From Solirubrobacterales bacterium (lineage in GTDB: Bacteria; Actinomycetota; Thermoleophilia; Solirubrobacterales; Solirubrobacteraceae): a stretch of 44,267 bases of DNA. The DNA lies in NCBI GenBank assembly GCA_003132505.1, contig PKXY01000041.1:1-44267 (forward strand). Direction: 5' to 3'. The translations under genes and the position numbers were made by a program. Positions 32,373 to 39,341 of the stretch are shown piece after piece. Under the pieces are notes generated by a model. It saw nothing but the letters and a program-made list of their open reading frames with translations. It made no database searches and was not told the origin of the DNA. The first letter of the stretch is position 1. Each line of letters begins with the position of its first letter.

Positions 32373-33083
32373 ATGACGCCAGAGGAGTACGAGCACCTCG
32401 TCGCGGAAGTGTTGCGGTCCGAAGGGTGGGACGCCCATGTCACGCCCTATGTCCGCGATTACGGCCTCGATGTGGTCGCCGAACGCGACGGTCGCCGGCT
32501 GGGCGTGCAAGCGAAGATGTACGGTGGCGCCAATCGCTCGATCTCCGTCGAGACGGTAATGCTCACATACGCTGCCGCCGCCTACGCCGACTGCGGCGAG
32601 GCGATGATCGTCACAGACAGCCGCGTCCTCGACGACGCGCGACAGGTAGCCGACAAACTCCGCGTCGCGCTTCGCGTGGTGAGCGCTATCACGTCTCCTC
32701 GCGCTGCTCCGCCTGAAGCCTGCGATCCCAAGCCCGCCAGGGCGGGCCTATCGTTTGGCGAGATCTGGGACACGCACTTCGTGCCGCTCGCGGGCCGCGT
32801 TCTGATTCGGCCGAACGGCACGACAAATGAGATTCTCAAGGTCGACCATGCTGGTCTTGTGCGCCGCACATCCAACGGCAGAACCCAGACAATCAAGATC
32901 GAGATCTTTCGGTGGACAATTGAGAAGCTCCTTCGCGGAGAAGCCGTCTCCCGCGACGAGATCAACCAGCACTACCCCGGTCGTGCCTCATCTGGAATCG
33001 CTTTGATCCTCTCCGCTATTCCGATCTTCGACACGGTCAACGTAGCCGGCAAGCGAGCAGTTCGCTTGCGTGCGCCACTTTGA
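32373..33083 (+). CDS. Mrr-type restriction endonuclease-like protein
   Basis: A 236-residue protein whose N-terminus is an Mrr-cat (PD-(D/E)XK) domain: MTPEEYEHLVAEVLRSEGW, then DYGLDVVAE with catalytic Asp33, and LGVQAKMY with Gln46 and Lys48 in the QxK form typical of Mrr enzymes. VADKLRVALRVV ends the domain near residue 110. The C-terminal half (FVPLAGRVLIRPNGTTNEIL..., KIEIFRWTIEKLLRGEAVSRDEIN) is probably a separate recognition domain. Mrr enzymes cut modified DNA. It follows the GIY-YIG gene by 8 bases, so both are likely made together. Confidence 0.85.
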   Translation: MTPEEYEHLVAEVLRSEGWDAHVTPYVRDYGLDVVAERDGRRLGVQAKMYGGANRSISVETVMLTYAAAAYADCGEAMIVTDSRVLDDARQVADKLRVALRVVSAITSPRAAPPEACDPKPARAGLSFGEIWDTHFVPLAGRVLIRPNGTTNEILKVDHAGLVRRTSNGRTQTIKIEIFRWTIEKLLRGEAVSRDEINQHYPGRASSGIALILSAIPIFDTVNVAGKRAVRLRAPL

Positions 33084-33261
33084 CGCGGTACCCCATCATT
33101 CCCTCCCACGCGCCTTGCTCCGACATGTCGCTGGGCGACTTGCCGGCGCCCGGTACGTCCAGGAAGACGTGGGCAGCTAAGTAGGTGCGTTCGGCACGGA
33201 CGTCGCCGGTCGGAAGCTGGCGGTGATCTTGCAGCGGACGCTCAGTCGCCATCCCCCTCAT
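33037..33261 (-). CDS. Possible small protein overlapping the end of the Mrr-type gene
   Basis: 74 residues from ATG 33261, seven bases after GAGGGA. The composition is protein-like (TYLAAHVFLDVPGAGKSPSD, EGMMGYRVKVAHASELL). It lies 27 bases downstream of the secreted-protein gene on the same strand and overlaps the convergent Mrr-type gene by 47 bases. Function unknown. Confidence 0.35.
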   Translation of the reverse strand: MRGMATERPLQDHRQLPTGDVRAERTYLAAHVFLDVPGAGKSPSDMSEQGAWEGMMGYRVKVAHASELLACRLR

Positions 33262-33288
33262 CGGGCCGTCCCTCGGCGAGCCCCGGCG

Positions 33289-33903
33289 CTACCCGACGCG
33301 CGCCAGCGCCTTACGCACGAACCCCTGGAACTGGACGATGTCGGGCGGGCCAAGCGTGCCCTCAGTGACCCCCACCATGATCGCGCCCTTCCTCACGATC
33401 AGCGCATCCTCATCCGCGGTAACCCCGTTGACCGTGAGACTCACCGTGAACGCCGCCGACTGGTCCCCGTACTGCGGAAAAGACATCTGGCCGACCGTTC
33501 CGGTTACCTTGTTCCCCTCGGAGGTGCCTTTGACGGTCCTACAGCGATCGAGATTTCCGACAACGGTTGCGAACACGTTGCGGATGGGTGCTTTGTAAGT
33601 CGCCAGCTTCTCCGAGACCTGCGGCAGCGACGCATTGTCGGCGAACGTCACAGAGGCGTTCGCGGTCTGCGTGACACCGGGCGGCTCCAGTATCGCGTGA
33701 AGGCATCCAACGCCCGAGCCGGTCGAGTTGTCGACGCCCCAACCAGTCGGCAGCTCGCCCACGGTGAGGAGCATCGATGCGAGAGACGGCGCCTTCGGGT
33801 TACGGTTGGCAACAGCTCGCTCCGCAGGCACGGCAGCCACGCCGAGCACCGCAATCGCGGCGACCGTGGCGGAGCGTTTCACGCGTCGCGCCGCGAGGCT
33901 CAC
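33289..33903 (-). CDS. Secreted protein of unknown function
   Basis: 204 residues from GTG 33903. A signal peptide is evident: RRVKRSATVAAIAVLGVAAVPAERAVA, with probable cleavage near residue 33; no lipobox cysteine. The mature part starts LASMLLTVGELPTGWGVDN, has a possible disulfide pair (GCLHAI and DRCRTV) and a C-terminal VQFQGFVRKALARVG. It resembles the small extracellular sensor-like domains of actinobacterial secreted proteins, but I cannot name it. Its start overlaps the DUF3037 stop (GTGA), so it is translated with a cytoplasmic kinase-like pair, which is odd. Confidence 0.7.
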   Translation of the reverse strand: MSLAARRVKRSATVAAIAVLGVAAVPAERAVANRNPKAPSLASMLLTVGELPTGWGVDNSTGSGVGCLHAILEPPGVTQTANASVTFADNASLPQVSEKLATYKAPIRNVFATVVGNLDRCRTVKGTSEGNKVTGTVGQMSFPQYGDQSAAFTVSLTVNGVTADEDALIVRKGAIMVGVTEGTLGPPDIVQFQGFVRKALARVG

Positions 33904-34748
33904 GCAGCGAGCGCTAGGCGCTCGACCGCGATCGACGCGACAGGTTCGGCGTTCGTCCAGGGTTCGGCCGCGACATCAACCTCGGCAAAGATCGCGCGAG
34001 CCTGATCGTAGGCGAGGCTCGAGTCTTCCGAACGCGGCGGCACGTACACCGACGCCACGCTGAGCTCCTTCGAGGCTTCGAACGTCGCTCCCGTCCGGGG
34101 CCGTACTTCGCCACCGCCGCGCCTCAGCTCGTGCACGAGCCATCCCCACGACATTACGGACTTCGAAAGCGCTTCCTGATCCGGCAGCTCGAAAGAGAAG
34201 CACTTGACGAGCTGCACTGCCCTGCCGTTGTGCACGGCGAAATCGAAGCCGCCACGGAACTGGCCCGTTTCGAGTTCAACCACGCGCGCCACGGCCTCTG
34301 TCGGAAGGCTGGCCCCGAGATACGCGCGCTGCGTTGCGTTGATCGCCGACTTGGCGTTCTTGTAGCCGCGTGCGTACACGCTTGACGGATCCAGTAGCAG
34401 ATCCCGCGACAGCAGATCGAGTGCCTCGGCGGCATCGGCCGCGACGATTGGTTCGGGTGGCGTGAACTGGATGATGTTGTGCATCGTGGCGGCTAGCCCG
34501 TGGAGGTCGGCCATCGTCATGGTGCCCTCGTCTTCATCACCGGGGAGGCGTTCGCTGAGCTCGGTGGCGAAGGACACGGCCGCAGGCAGCATCCCGCCGC
34601 TATCGATGGCCCGCGCGCGCTTGAAGTTAGAGATCAAGCGGAGGTCCCAGTCATTGACGTCGCCATCACCGACGATGGCTCCGATGTTGATGAATTCGCC
34701 CCGTGCGGCATCGGGGACGAACCGCAGCAGCGAGAAGAAATACGTCAT
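33900..34748 (-). CDS. DUF3037-type protein
   Basis: 282 residues. The start MTYFFSLLRFVPDAARGEFINIGAIV is the hallmark of the DUF3037 family, small proteins commonly encoded next to HipA-like kinases. Beyond the first 130 residues, the C-terminal part has strands such as ETGQFRGGFDFAVHNGRAVQLVKCFSF. It lies 9 bases downstream of the HipA-like gene and overlaps the secreted-protein gene by 4 bases. Likely the partner or antidote of the kinase; this is inferred from pairing. Confidence 0.82.
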   Translation of the reverse strand: MTYFFSLLRFVPDAARGEFINIGAIVGDGDVNDWDLRLISNFKRARAIDSGGMLPAAVSFATELSERLPGDEDEGTMTMADLHGLAATMHNIIQFTPPEPIVAADAAEALDLLSRDLLLDPSSVYARGYKNAKSAINATQRAYLGASLPTEAVARVVELETGQFRGGFDFAVHNGRAVQLVKCFSFELPDQEALSKSVMSWGWLVHELRRGGGEVRPRTGATFEASKELSVASVYVPPRSEDSSLAYDQARAIFAEVDVAAEPWTNAEPVASIAVERLALAA

Positions 34749-34757
34749 CCGATCCCC

Positions 34758-35507
34758 TTATGCGCTCGCAACGACCCGTAGCCTGCTCGCCACGTGCGGT
34801 GCTCGGTGGACAGCAAAGTCTACGACGGCCGCCCTCGCCGTCGCATCAACCGGCCAGTCGGCCGGAATATTCTCCAAAGTTGCAGCGATTTCCTCCCGTG
34901 TCAGCGCGCACAGGCAGTCCGCGATCCGCGTCAGCTCGCCGCGATCGAGGCTATCGGTCGACTGCCCCGACGGATGCGGGACGTCCTGATTCGCGGCCAA
35001 GCCCTCACTCGTCCACGTGGGTCCATTCGGGAAATAATGCCCATGATCGTGGCTGTAGTACCGGTTGCTGTCCGACGTCGCCCGGAGCCACTGGTCGTCC
35101 CCACCCCACAGCCAATCGTAGAGAGCCAGGAAGCCCGCATGGCGGACCGCGTTCTCGTCGTCCGCGCGGTGGCCGAGCTGAGGCATTTGCTCGATGGCGC
35201 CGTCGACCGCGAGACTCCCGTGCGCTATGCATTCCACGAGCACGTAGCCCGGAGCAATCTCGATGCCAGCGAGCACGGCTGGGATCGTGACGAGGTGCGC
35301 CTCGCACGTCGCGAGCGCAACTAGCCGGCCGAGTCGAGCCACGATCTGCTCGTTGACCGGAACCATCGGCCCTTGCGGATTGTTGGGAGGCTTCAGCCAG
35401 TAACGGCGCTCGTCGTTCGCCACGACGAGAAACGGCTTGGAACCTCCGGCCCCGTGTGGTACGCCAGGCACGCGGTATCTCGCTTCGATTCGCGCCGCTC
35501 CGTCCAC
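34758..35507 (-). CDS. HipA-like kinase
   Basis: 249 residues from GTG 35507. The lysine strand is in SKPFLVVANDERRYWLKPP; the conserved core FLALYDWLWGGDDQWLRATSDSN followed by SHDHGHYF matches the HipA-family catalytic loop and metal-binding DHG segment, with DxxxxN variation. It is shorter than toxin HipA and lacks its N-terminal subdomain, as in the HipA-like/DUF3037 pairs. Such kinases phosphorylate translation factors or unknown partners. First gene of a three-gene minus-strand operon. Confidence 0.75.
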   Translation of the reverse strand: MDGAARIEARYRVPGVPHGAGGSKPFLVVANDERRYWLKPPNNPQGPMVPVNEQIVARLGRLVALATCEAHLVTIPAVLAGIEIAPGYVLVECIAHGSLAVDGAIEQMPQLGHRADDENAVRHAGFLALYDWLWGGDDQWLRATSDSNRYYSHDHGHYFPNGPTWTSEGLAANQDVPHPSGQSTDSLDRGELTRIADCLCALTREEIAATLENIPADWPVDATARAAVVDFAVHRAPHVASRLRVVASA

Positions 35508-35890
35508 CGTCCGCGCAGCGTAGCCACGGCGCGCTGCTCACGTCGGCCGCCCCCAAGGGGATCTCAATCTCAGATATCGACGGCAGCTCCCTGGCCCGGA
35601 CGCGCGGTGGCGCCCGGCGCAGTAGCAAGACCCACCCCCTCCGTCGCTCCGACCGTCGCTCGGTGCGCCCGTATACCGACGCTGCCAGTCTCCGGGCTTT
35701 CAGTCAGCGTTCGGTCAGGGCCCCTGGGTGGCGCTCGGGCGCGTGTTTGCGGACTCGATCGAGTGCCGCTACCGGGATTGCGGACGCAATACAGCGCTAC
35801 TGGCCTCGCCCCACGCGCAGGAGCGCGAGTGGCGTGGGCGTTAAGTTCGTCGCCCGACCGTCTGGACGCGGTGCGCGCGGCGGCCTTCGA
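35508..35890. other. 383-base gap between HipA-like operon and sigma-like operon
   Basis: Several frames are open because of high GC, but none has protein-like composition on the minus strand. It should hold the HipA-operon promoter; no clear -35/-10 pair or terminator is seen. Confidence 0.4.
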
Positions 35891-36097
35891 TCAGGCGAAC
35901 GGTTGGCCTGGCCGTCGTCGTCGTGACGTGGGCTTGCTGCGCCGCCGCTGTCGGCTTGCCGGGGCGTGCAGGTCGCGCGCAAGTTGCTTGAGCCATGAGC
36001 GCTCTGGCGGTGTCGGTTCGGCGCCGGCGAGCAGTGCGTCGAGGCGCGCTAGGAGCCGGGTGCTGAGCTCGTCCGCGTTCGCGGCAGGGGCGACCAT
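35891..36097 (-). CDS. Small protein downstream of the sigma-like gene
   Basis: 68 residues from ATG 36097, 25 bases after the sigma-like stop. The first half is a clean amphipathic helix set (ANADELSTRLLARLDALLAG, ERSWLKQLARDLHAP), the tail is Arg/Ser-rich. No recognised family; position suggests a partner of the sigma-like protein. Confidence 0.5.
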   Translation of the reverse strand: MVAPAANADELSTRLLARLDALLAGAEPTPPERSWLKQLARDLHAPASRQRRRSKPTSRRRRPGQPFA

Positions 36098-36122
36098 GGC
36101 GGATATTCCGACGCGGTGGTGG

Positions 36123-36683
36123 TCAACGGGACAGCGCAGCGCTGTTGTGGGCGCGTAGGCGGGCGCGGGCGCGTTGCGCTGTTTTGCGGTACTTGTCGAT
36201 GGTCCAGCCGGTGTGTGCGCAGCACTCGCGCGGGGTCTCGCCGTTTAGCTGGCTTGCGAGCACGAGTTGTTGGTCGCGTGTGAGTTCGCGGATCGCGGCA
36301 GCGAGCTCGCGAAGCGTCTCGCGGGCGACCAGCTGGTCCAGGCCGTCCGGGTCCCCGACGTGTTGGTTGAGAGCGTCGTCGAGTGGGCGTGTTCGGGCGC
36401 GGGCGTGTGTTGCGGGGCTACGGCCGGCGACGGCGCGGTGGTGGTCGAGGATGCGGCTTTCGAACTTCTGGCGCAGAGCGCGGCGGATGTGGTCGGGGCT
36501 GGTGAGCGTGGGGTCGCGTTCGGCGCGCGCCAGCAGTTCGAGGACTGCCTGGCTGTAGAGGTCTTCGAGGTCTTCTCGTGACGCGCTGGAGCGGTACGCG
36601 CGGATCAGTGTTGTGCGGAGCGCGAGGGCTTCGCGTGCGATCAGTTCGCTTGTTCGGGTTGGCTGGCGGGTTGCGGTGGGCAT
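36123..36683 (-). CDS. Sigma-70-like / ECF-type regulator
   Basis: 186 residues. The region 2-like helix EDLEDLYSQAVLELLARAE (37-55) and the region 4 helix-turn-helix LTRDQQLVLASQLNGETPRECCAHTGWTIDKYRKTAQRARARLRAH (near 135-180) make this a small sigma factor or sigma-like replication/transfer regulator. An AGGAGG precedes the ATG at 36683. It could direct expression of element genes; no cognate promoter is identified. A structured leader similar to that of ardC lies just upstream. Confidence 0.72.
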   Translation of the reverse strand: MPTATRQPTRTSELIAREALALRTTLIRAYRSSASREDLEDLYSQAVLELLARAERDPTLTSPDHIRRALRQKFESRILDHHRAVAGRSPATHARARTRPLDDALNQHVGDPDGLDQLVARETLRELAAAIRELTRDQQLVLASQLNGETPRECCAHTGWTIDKYRKTAQRARARLRAHNSAALSR

Positions 36684-36696
36684 GTGGCCTCCTGTG

Positions 36697-36774
36697 CTTG
36701 GTGGCCTCGCCGGGTGCGGGCCGATGCCTGCCCGCGTGCACGCGCAGCGTGCGATCCTGCGGCGGGCTCGGCAT
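36697..36774 (-). promoter_or_regulatory. Structured leader of the sigma-like gene, similar to the ardC leader
   Basis: The block TTGGTGGCCTCGCCGGGTG (36699-36717) closely matches TTGGTCGGTGGCCTCGCCCGGTG upstream of ardC. It is followed by nested inverted repeats: ATGCC/GGCAT (36724, 36770), GCCCGC/GCGGGC, and GCACGC-GCA-GCGTGC in the centre. Confidence 0.45.
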
Positions 36775-36898
36775 GTCCCCGGCGTGGCGCGGCGACTGTC
36801 GCGCCAGCGTGCCCGGCGGCTGAGCAGCGACGTGAGCGAGGTTCACGGCCAGCGCCGGTGCGTTACCAGCGGCCGGCGGTAGGTCTACGCGCTCGTGG

Positions 36899-37183
36899 TT
36901 ATGGCTGGTCGGTGAGGTGTTCAAGGTTGACGAGGATTGCGGGCTCGTCGCGGCGCTGGGATTGCGTGATGTAGTCGTTGACGAGCGCTTGGAGGGCGGC
37001 GTAGCCGTCTTGTTCGAGGCCGCGTTCGACGAGGAACGTGCGGCCACCGTTGGTTGGGGTGTCTGTGATGCGGACGACGCCGTTGATGCGTTGTCCGTGG
37101 AGGATGCGTTCGCTGGTGGTGGTGGTGTAGCGGGCGAGCTCGACGCGCTCGCCGACGCTGCGACTCGGGCTGGTGGCGGTCAT
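36899..37183 (-). CDS. Small protein of unknown function
   Basis: 94 residues from ATG 37183, five bases after AGAGGA. It reads GERVELARYTTTTSERILHG, QRINGVVRITDTP, RTFLVERGLEQDGYAALQALVNDYIT: an alpha/beta protein that I believe recurs in actinobacterial integrative elements without a known role. It sits between the DUF3072-like and sigma-like genes in the minus-strand backbone. Confidence 0.7.
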   Translation of the reverse strand: MTATSPSRSVGERVELARYTTTTSERILHGQRINGVVRITDTPTNGGRTFLVERGLEQDGYAALQALVNDYITQSQRRDEPAILVNLEHLTDQP

Positions 37184-37243
37184 CGTGTCCTCTTTCTGCT
37201 GGTGGGTGGTGAGTACGCCCGCCACCAGGCGAGGGCGATGAGG

Positions 37244-37313
37244 GCTGTCAAGCCGAGGATCGAGTGACCGGCCGTACCCGCCCGCAGGGCGGGGTTTTCA
37301 TCGGCTTGACAGC
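37244..37313. repeat. 13-bp perfect inverted repeat enclosing a GC hairpin
   Basis: The arms GCTGTCAAGCCGA (37244-37256) and TCGGCTTGACAGC (37301-37313) pair perfectly. Between them is CCCGCCC-GCA-GGGCGGG (37277-37293). Each arm contains TTGACA on one strand. It lies between the DUF3072-like and the 94-residue genes and could be an operator, an origin or a transfer-related site. Confidence 0.55.
37277..37298 (+). terminator. Terminator-like hairpin with T-run on the plus strand
   Basis: A 7-bp stem CCCGCCC/GGGCGGG with loop GCA is followed by GTTTT on the plus strand. All genes around it are on the minus strand, so it would stop antisense transcription, or it is simply the core of the larger inverted repeat. 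Confidence 0.4.
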
Positions 37314-37403
37314 GCTCGAGCCGAGCCACAGTGACGGGCGACTCCCCCACCCACCAGCCGGGGGCCGATGCTGGTCCGAGTTACCTGCTCCCGGGGTGCC
37401 CGG

Positions 37404-37661
37404 TTACGCCCACCGAGCCGTGGAGCCGTATCCGGTCGTCTCGTGCGCCTGGACGGCGGCGTTGGTGCCGTCGCCGCGGGCGATGTCCTGCCCGATTTCG
37501 CTCCGCTCGTCGTGTCGCTGTTGGCGGCTGGCGGGTTCGGCGTGGCGTAGCCGGTTGATCTCGCGGGACGCGTCGGCGCTGGTTCTGGGAGGGATGAAGG
37601 TCTGGCCGACGCGTAGTGCGAGCGCGCGCAGGTAGGAGAGCTGTTTGTCGCTTGGTTTCAT
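37404..37661 (-). CDS. DUF3072-like small protein
   Basis: 85 residues from ATG 37661 (MKPSDKQLSYLRALALRVGQTF), with TSADASREINRLRHAEPASRQ: the short SAP-like helix pair seen in DUF3072-type proteins, probably binding nucleic acid. The C-terminal third is Asp/Gly-rich and unassigned. It lies downstream of the primase-like gene. Confidence 0.65.
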   Translation of the reverse strand: MKPSDKQLSYLRALALRVGQTFIPPRTSADASREINRLRHAEPASRQQRHDERSEIGQDIARGDGTNAAVQAHETTGYGSTARWA

Positions 37662-37695
37662 GGCTGGTTCCTGTCGGTCGCGGATGGGCACGCCC

Positions 37696-37728
37696 AGCCA
37701 GCAGCACGCCCCCTGGGTGTGCTTGGCT
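37696..37728. repeat. Intercistronic hairpin between primase and DUF3072-like genes
   Basis: AGCCA/TGGCT outer arms and an inner GCACGCCC/GGGTGTGC stem (37704-37711, 37715-37722, with one G-T pair). It occupies most of the 78 bases between the two genes. Confidence 0.45.
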
Positions 37729-37739
37729 TGGCGGCGGGT

Positions 37740-38699
37740 TCACCCGCGACCAGTCGGGGCGCTCTCATGCCGTGGCGTCGTGGTGTTTGGGAGCAGCAGG
37801 TCGCGAAGGCGGTTGCGTAGTTCGACGAACTCGGGTCCGCGGGTGTGGAGCTGCCACAGCTCCCCGGCGAGGTCGTAGATGCTCCCGCCGCGGCCGCAGC
37901 CGAAGCAAGCCCAGCCCTGTGCGGCTTGGGGGTACACGTGAAGTGACGGGTTGCGGTCCTGATGGAACGGGCAGCTGACCTTGCGGCTACGCGGCACCTG
38001 TAGACCGGTGATGGCCTGGACGTAGCGTTCTGGTTCGATCGCGAGCAGCACGTCCGGCGTCGAGACTCGCGCCGCGGCTGTTCGCGTTGGGGTGTCCGGG
38101 TCTGTCGGGAGGCCTTTGAGGATCTGCGCGGCGGTGTGTGCGCGCGGCTCGAATCGCTCAAGTGTGACCGCCGTGGCTGGGGTGTGTTTGAAGTTGCGGG
38201 TGCCGGGTGGGCGCAGGATCGTCGCGGCGTTGAGGACTGCGCCGGTGTCGGCGTGCAGCGCGCGGGCAAGAACGCGGTTCGCCCGTTCGACTTCTGGTCC
38301 GCTGAGTGGTTGAGCGAGCGGCCAGTAGAGGTGGTGGTGTCCCGCTGTGCCGGAGGCAACGACTACGCCTGGCGCGACGGCCAGGGTGGCCATGTGCGCG
38401 GCGGTGTCTGTTTGGTCGAGGTCGGCCCAGAGCATCCAGGAGCGCTGGATAGCTGAGCGGCCGCCGTGGCGGTGGCGGCGCGGCGCGACGCCGACGTAGA
38501 CGTCGGTGCGTTCGGCGAGTTCGAGAATTTCTCTGGCCGCGCCGCGGGGGTGTGCGGCGGGGTGCCAGTGCTGTCGCATCCGCCCCGGACTGTCGGGCTG
38601 GCGGTAGCGGATCTCGAGCAGCCCGCCGGCGGGTTCGCGGCTGGTGAGCAGCGCGAGGTAGGCCACGAGCGCCGTGTCTGTCTGAGTGGGTCTGGTCAT
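37740..38699 (-). CDS. Primase-like protein with CHC2 zinc finger
   Basis: 319 residues from ATG 38699 (MTRPTQTDTALVAYL); the frame upstream is Arg-rich and not coding. The N-terminal part resembles a primase/polymerase domain: SWMLWADLDQTD (acidic pair), VASGTAGHHHLYWPL and ILRPPGTRNFK. The C-terminal part has a zinc finger SCPFHQDRNPSLHVYPQAAQGWACFGCGRGGS, the CHC2 motif of DnaG-type primases (Cys, His, then CFGC). It probably primes the transferred strand or the element's own replication. SSB is encoded just upstream. Confidence 0.85.
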   Translation of the reverse strand: MTRPTQTDTALVAYLALLTSREPAGGLLEIRYRQPDSPGRMRQHWHPAAHPRGAAREILELAERTDVYVGVAPRRHRHGGRSAIQRSWMLWADLDQTDTAAHMATLAVAPGVVVASGTAGHHHLYWPLAQPLSGPEVERANRVLARALHADTGAVLNAATILRPPGTRNFKHTPATAVTLERFEPRAHTAAQILKGLPTDPDTPTRTAAARVSTPDVLLAIEPERYVQAITGLQVPRSRKVSCPFHQDRNPSLHVYPQAAQGWACFGCGRGGSIYDLAGELWQLHTRGPEFVELRNRLRDLLLPNTTTPRHESAPTGRG

Positions 38700-38770
38700 C
38701 GCGTGTGCGCGGCTGCGGCGGCGGTGCGGTCCGCGCCCGGTTGGGGCGCGGACCGCGCGCGGTCGGCTGT

Positions 38771-39139
38771 TCAGGCCGCGATCTCCTCCTGTCCGGCGGC
38801 GACGGTGGCGGGTTCCTCGGCGTTGTCGCTGCGGGGTGCGGCGAGGAACTCGACGTTGCCGACGATTTCGTAGTCGTGGCGTTTGCTGTTGTCGTCGGTT
38901 TGCCATTCGCCGTACTGCAGGCGTCCGTCGACGGCGACGAGCCAGCCCTTCGTGAGGACGCGTGCGGCGGCCTCACCCGCGTTGCCGAAGGCGCTGACGT
39001 TGATGTATCCGGCTTCGTCGCGGCCGCCGCGGCCCATGCCGTTGACGGCTAGGCGCAGCCGGCAGACCGTGCCGCCGCTTGGGAGCGTGCGTAGCTCGGG
39101 GTCCTGGGTGAGCCGGCCGGTGAGGGTGATGCTGTTCAT
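38771..39139 (-). CDS. ssb: Single-stranded DNA-binding protein
   Basis: 122 residues from ATG 39139, with AAGGAAGGAAACTCG ahead of it. The OB-fold core is MNSITLTGRLTQDPELRTLPSG, followed by LRLAVNGMGRGG, GYINVSAFGNAGEAAARVLTKG and WLVAVDGRLQYGEWQTDD, the order of bacterial SSB. The C-terminal tail ends EEIAA rather than the usual acidic DDDIPF, so it may not recruit host partners. It coats single-stranded DNA during transfer or replication and is followed by the primase-like gene. Confidence 0.93.
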   Translation of the reverse strand: MNSITLTGRLTQDPELRTLPSGGTVCRLRLAVNGMGRGGRDEAGYINVSAFGNAGEAAARVLTKGWLVAVDGRLQYGEWQTDDNSKRHDYEIVGNVEFLAAPRSDNAEEPATVAAGQEEIAA

Positions 39140-39199
39140 CGAGTTTCCTTCCTTGGTGGTTGGTGTGGTTTGACAAGGGCTGTGATGGGCCGCGGAGCG

Positions 39200-39251
39200 G
39201 CTGGCGGAGCCGAGCGCCAGCGAGGGGAAAGCCCGGAGGGCTTCGAAGCCC
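39200..39251. repeat. Inverted repeats upstream of ssb
   Basis: GCTGGCG/CGCCAGC (39200-39206, 39215-39221) and the 14-base palindrome GGGCTTCGAAGCCC (39238-39251) lie in the gap between the coupling-protein gene and ssb. Palindromic arms of this size so close together suggest an operator or leader. Confidence 0.45.
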
Positions 39252-39341
39252 AAGCCGGCCGTGGCAAGAATCCAGGCCCGGGCAGACCACGCCTAGTCAC
39301 CGCCAAGGAGGGCACGCGGGCTCGCATCCGATCGGTCGCGG

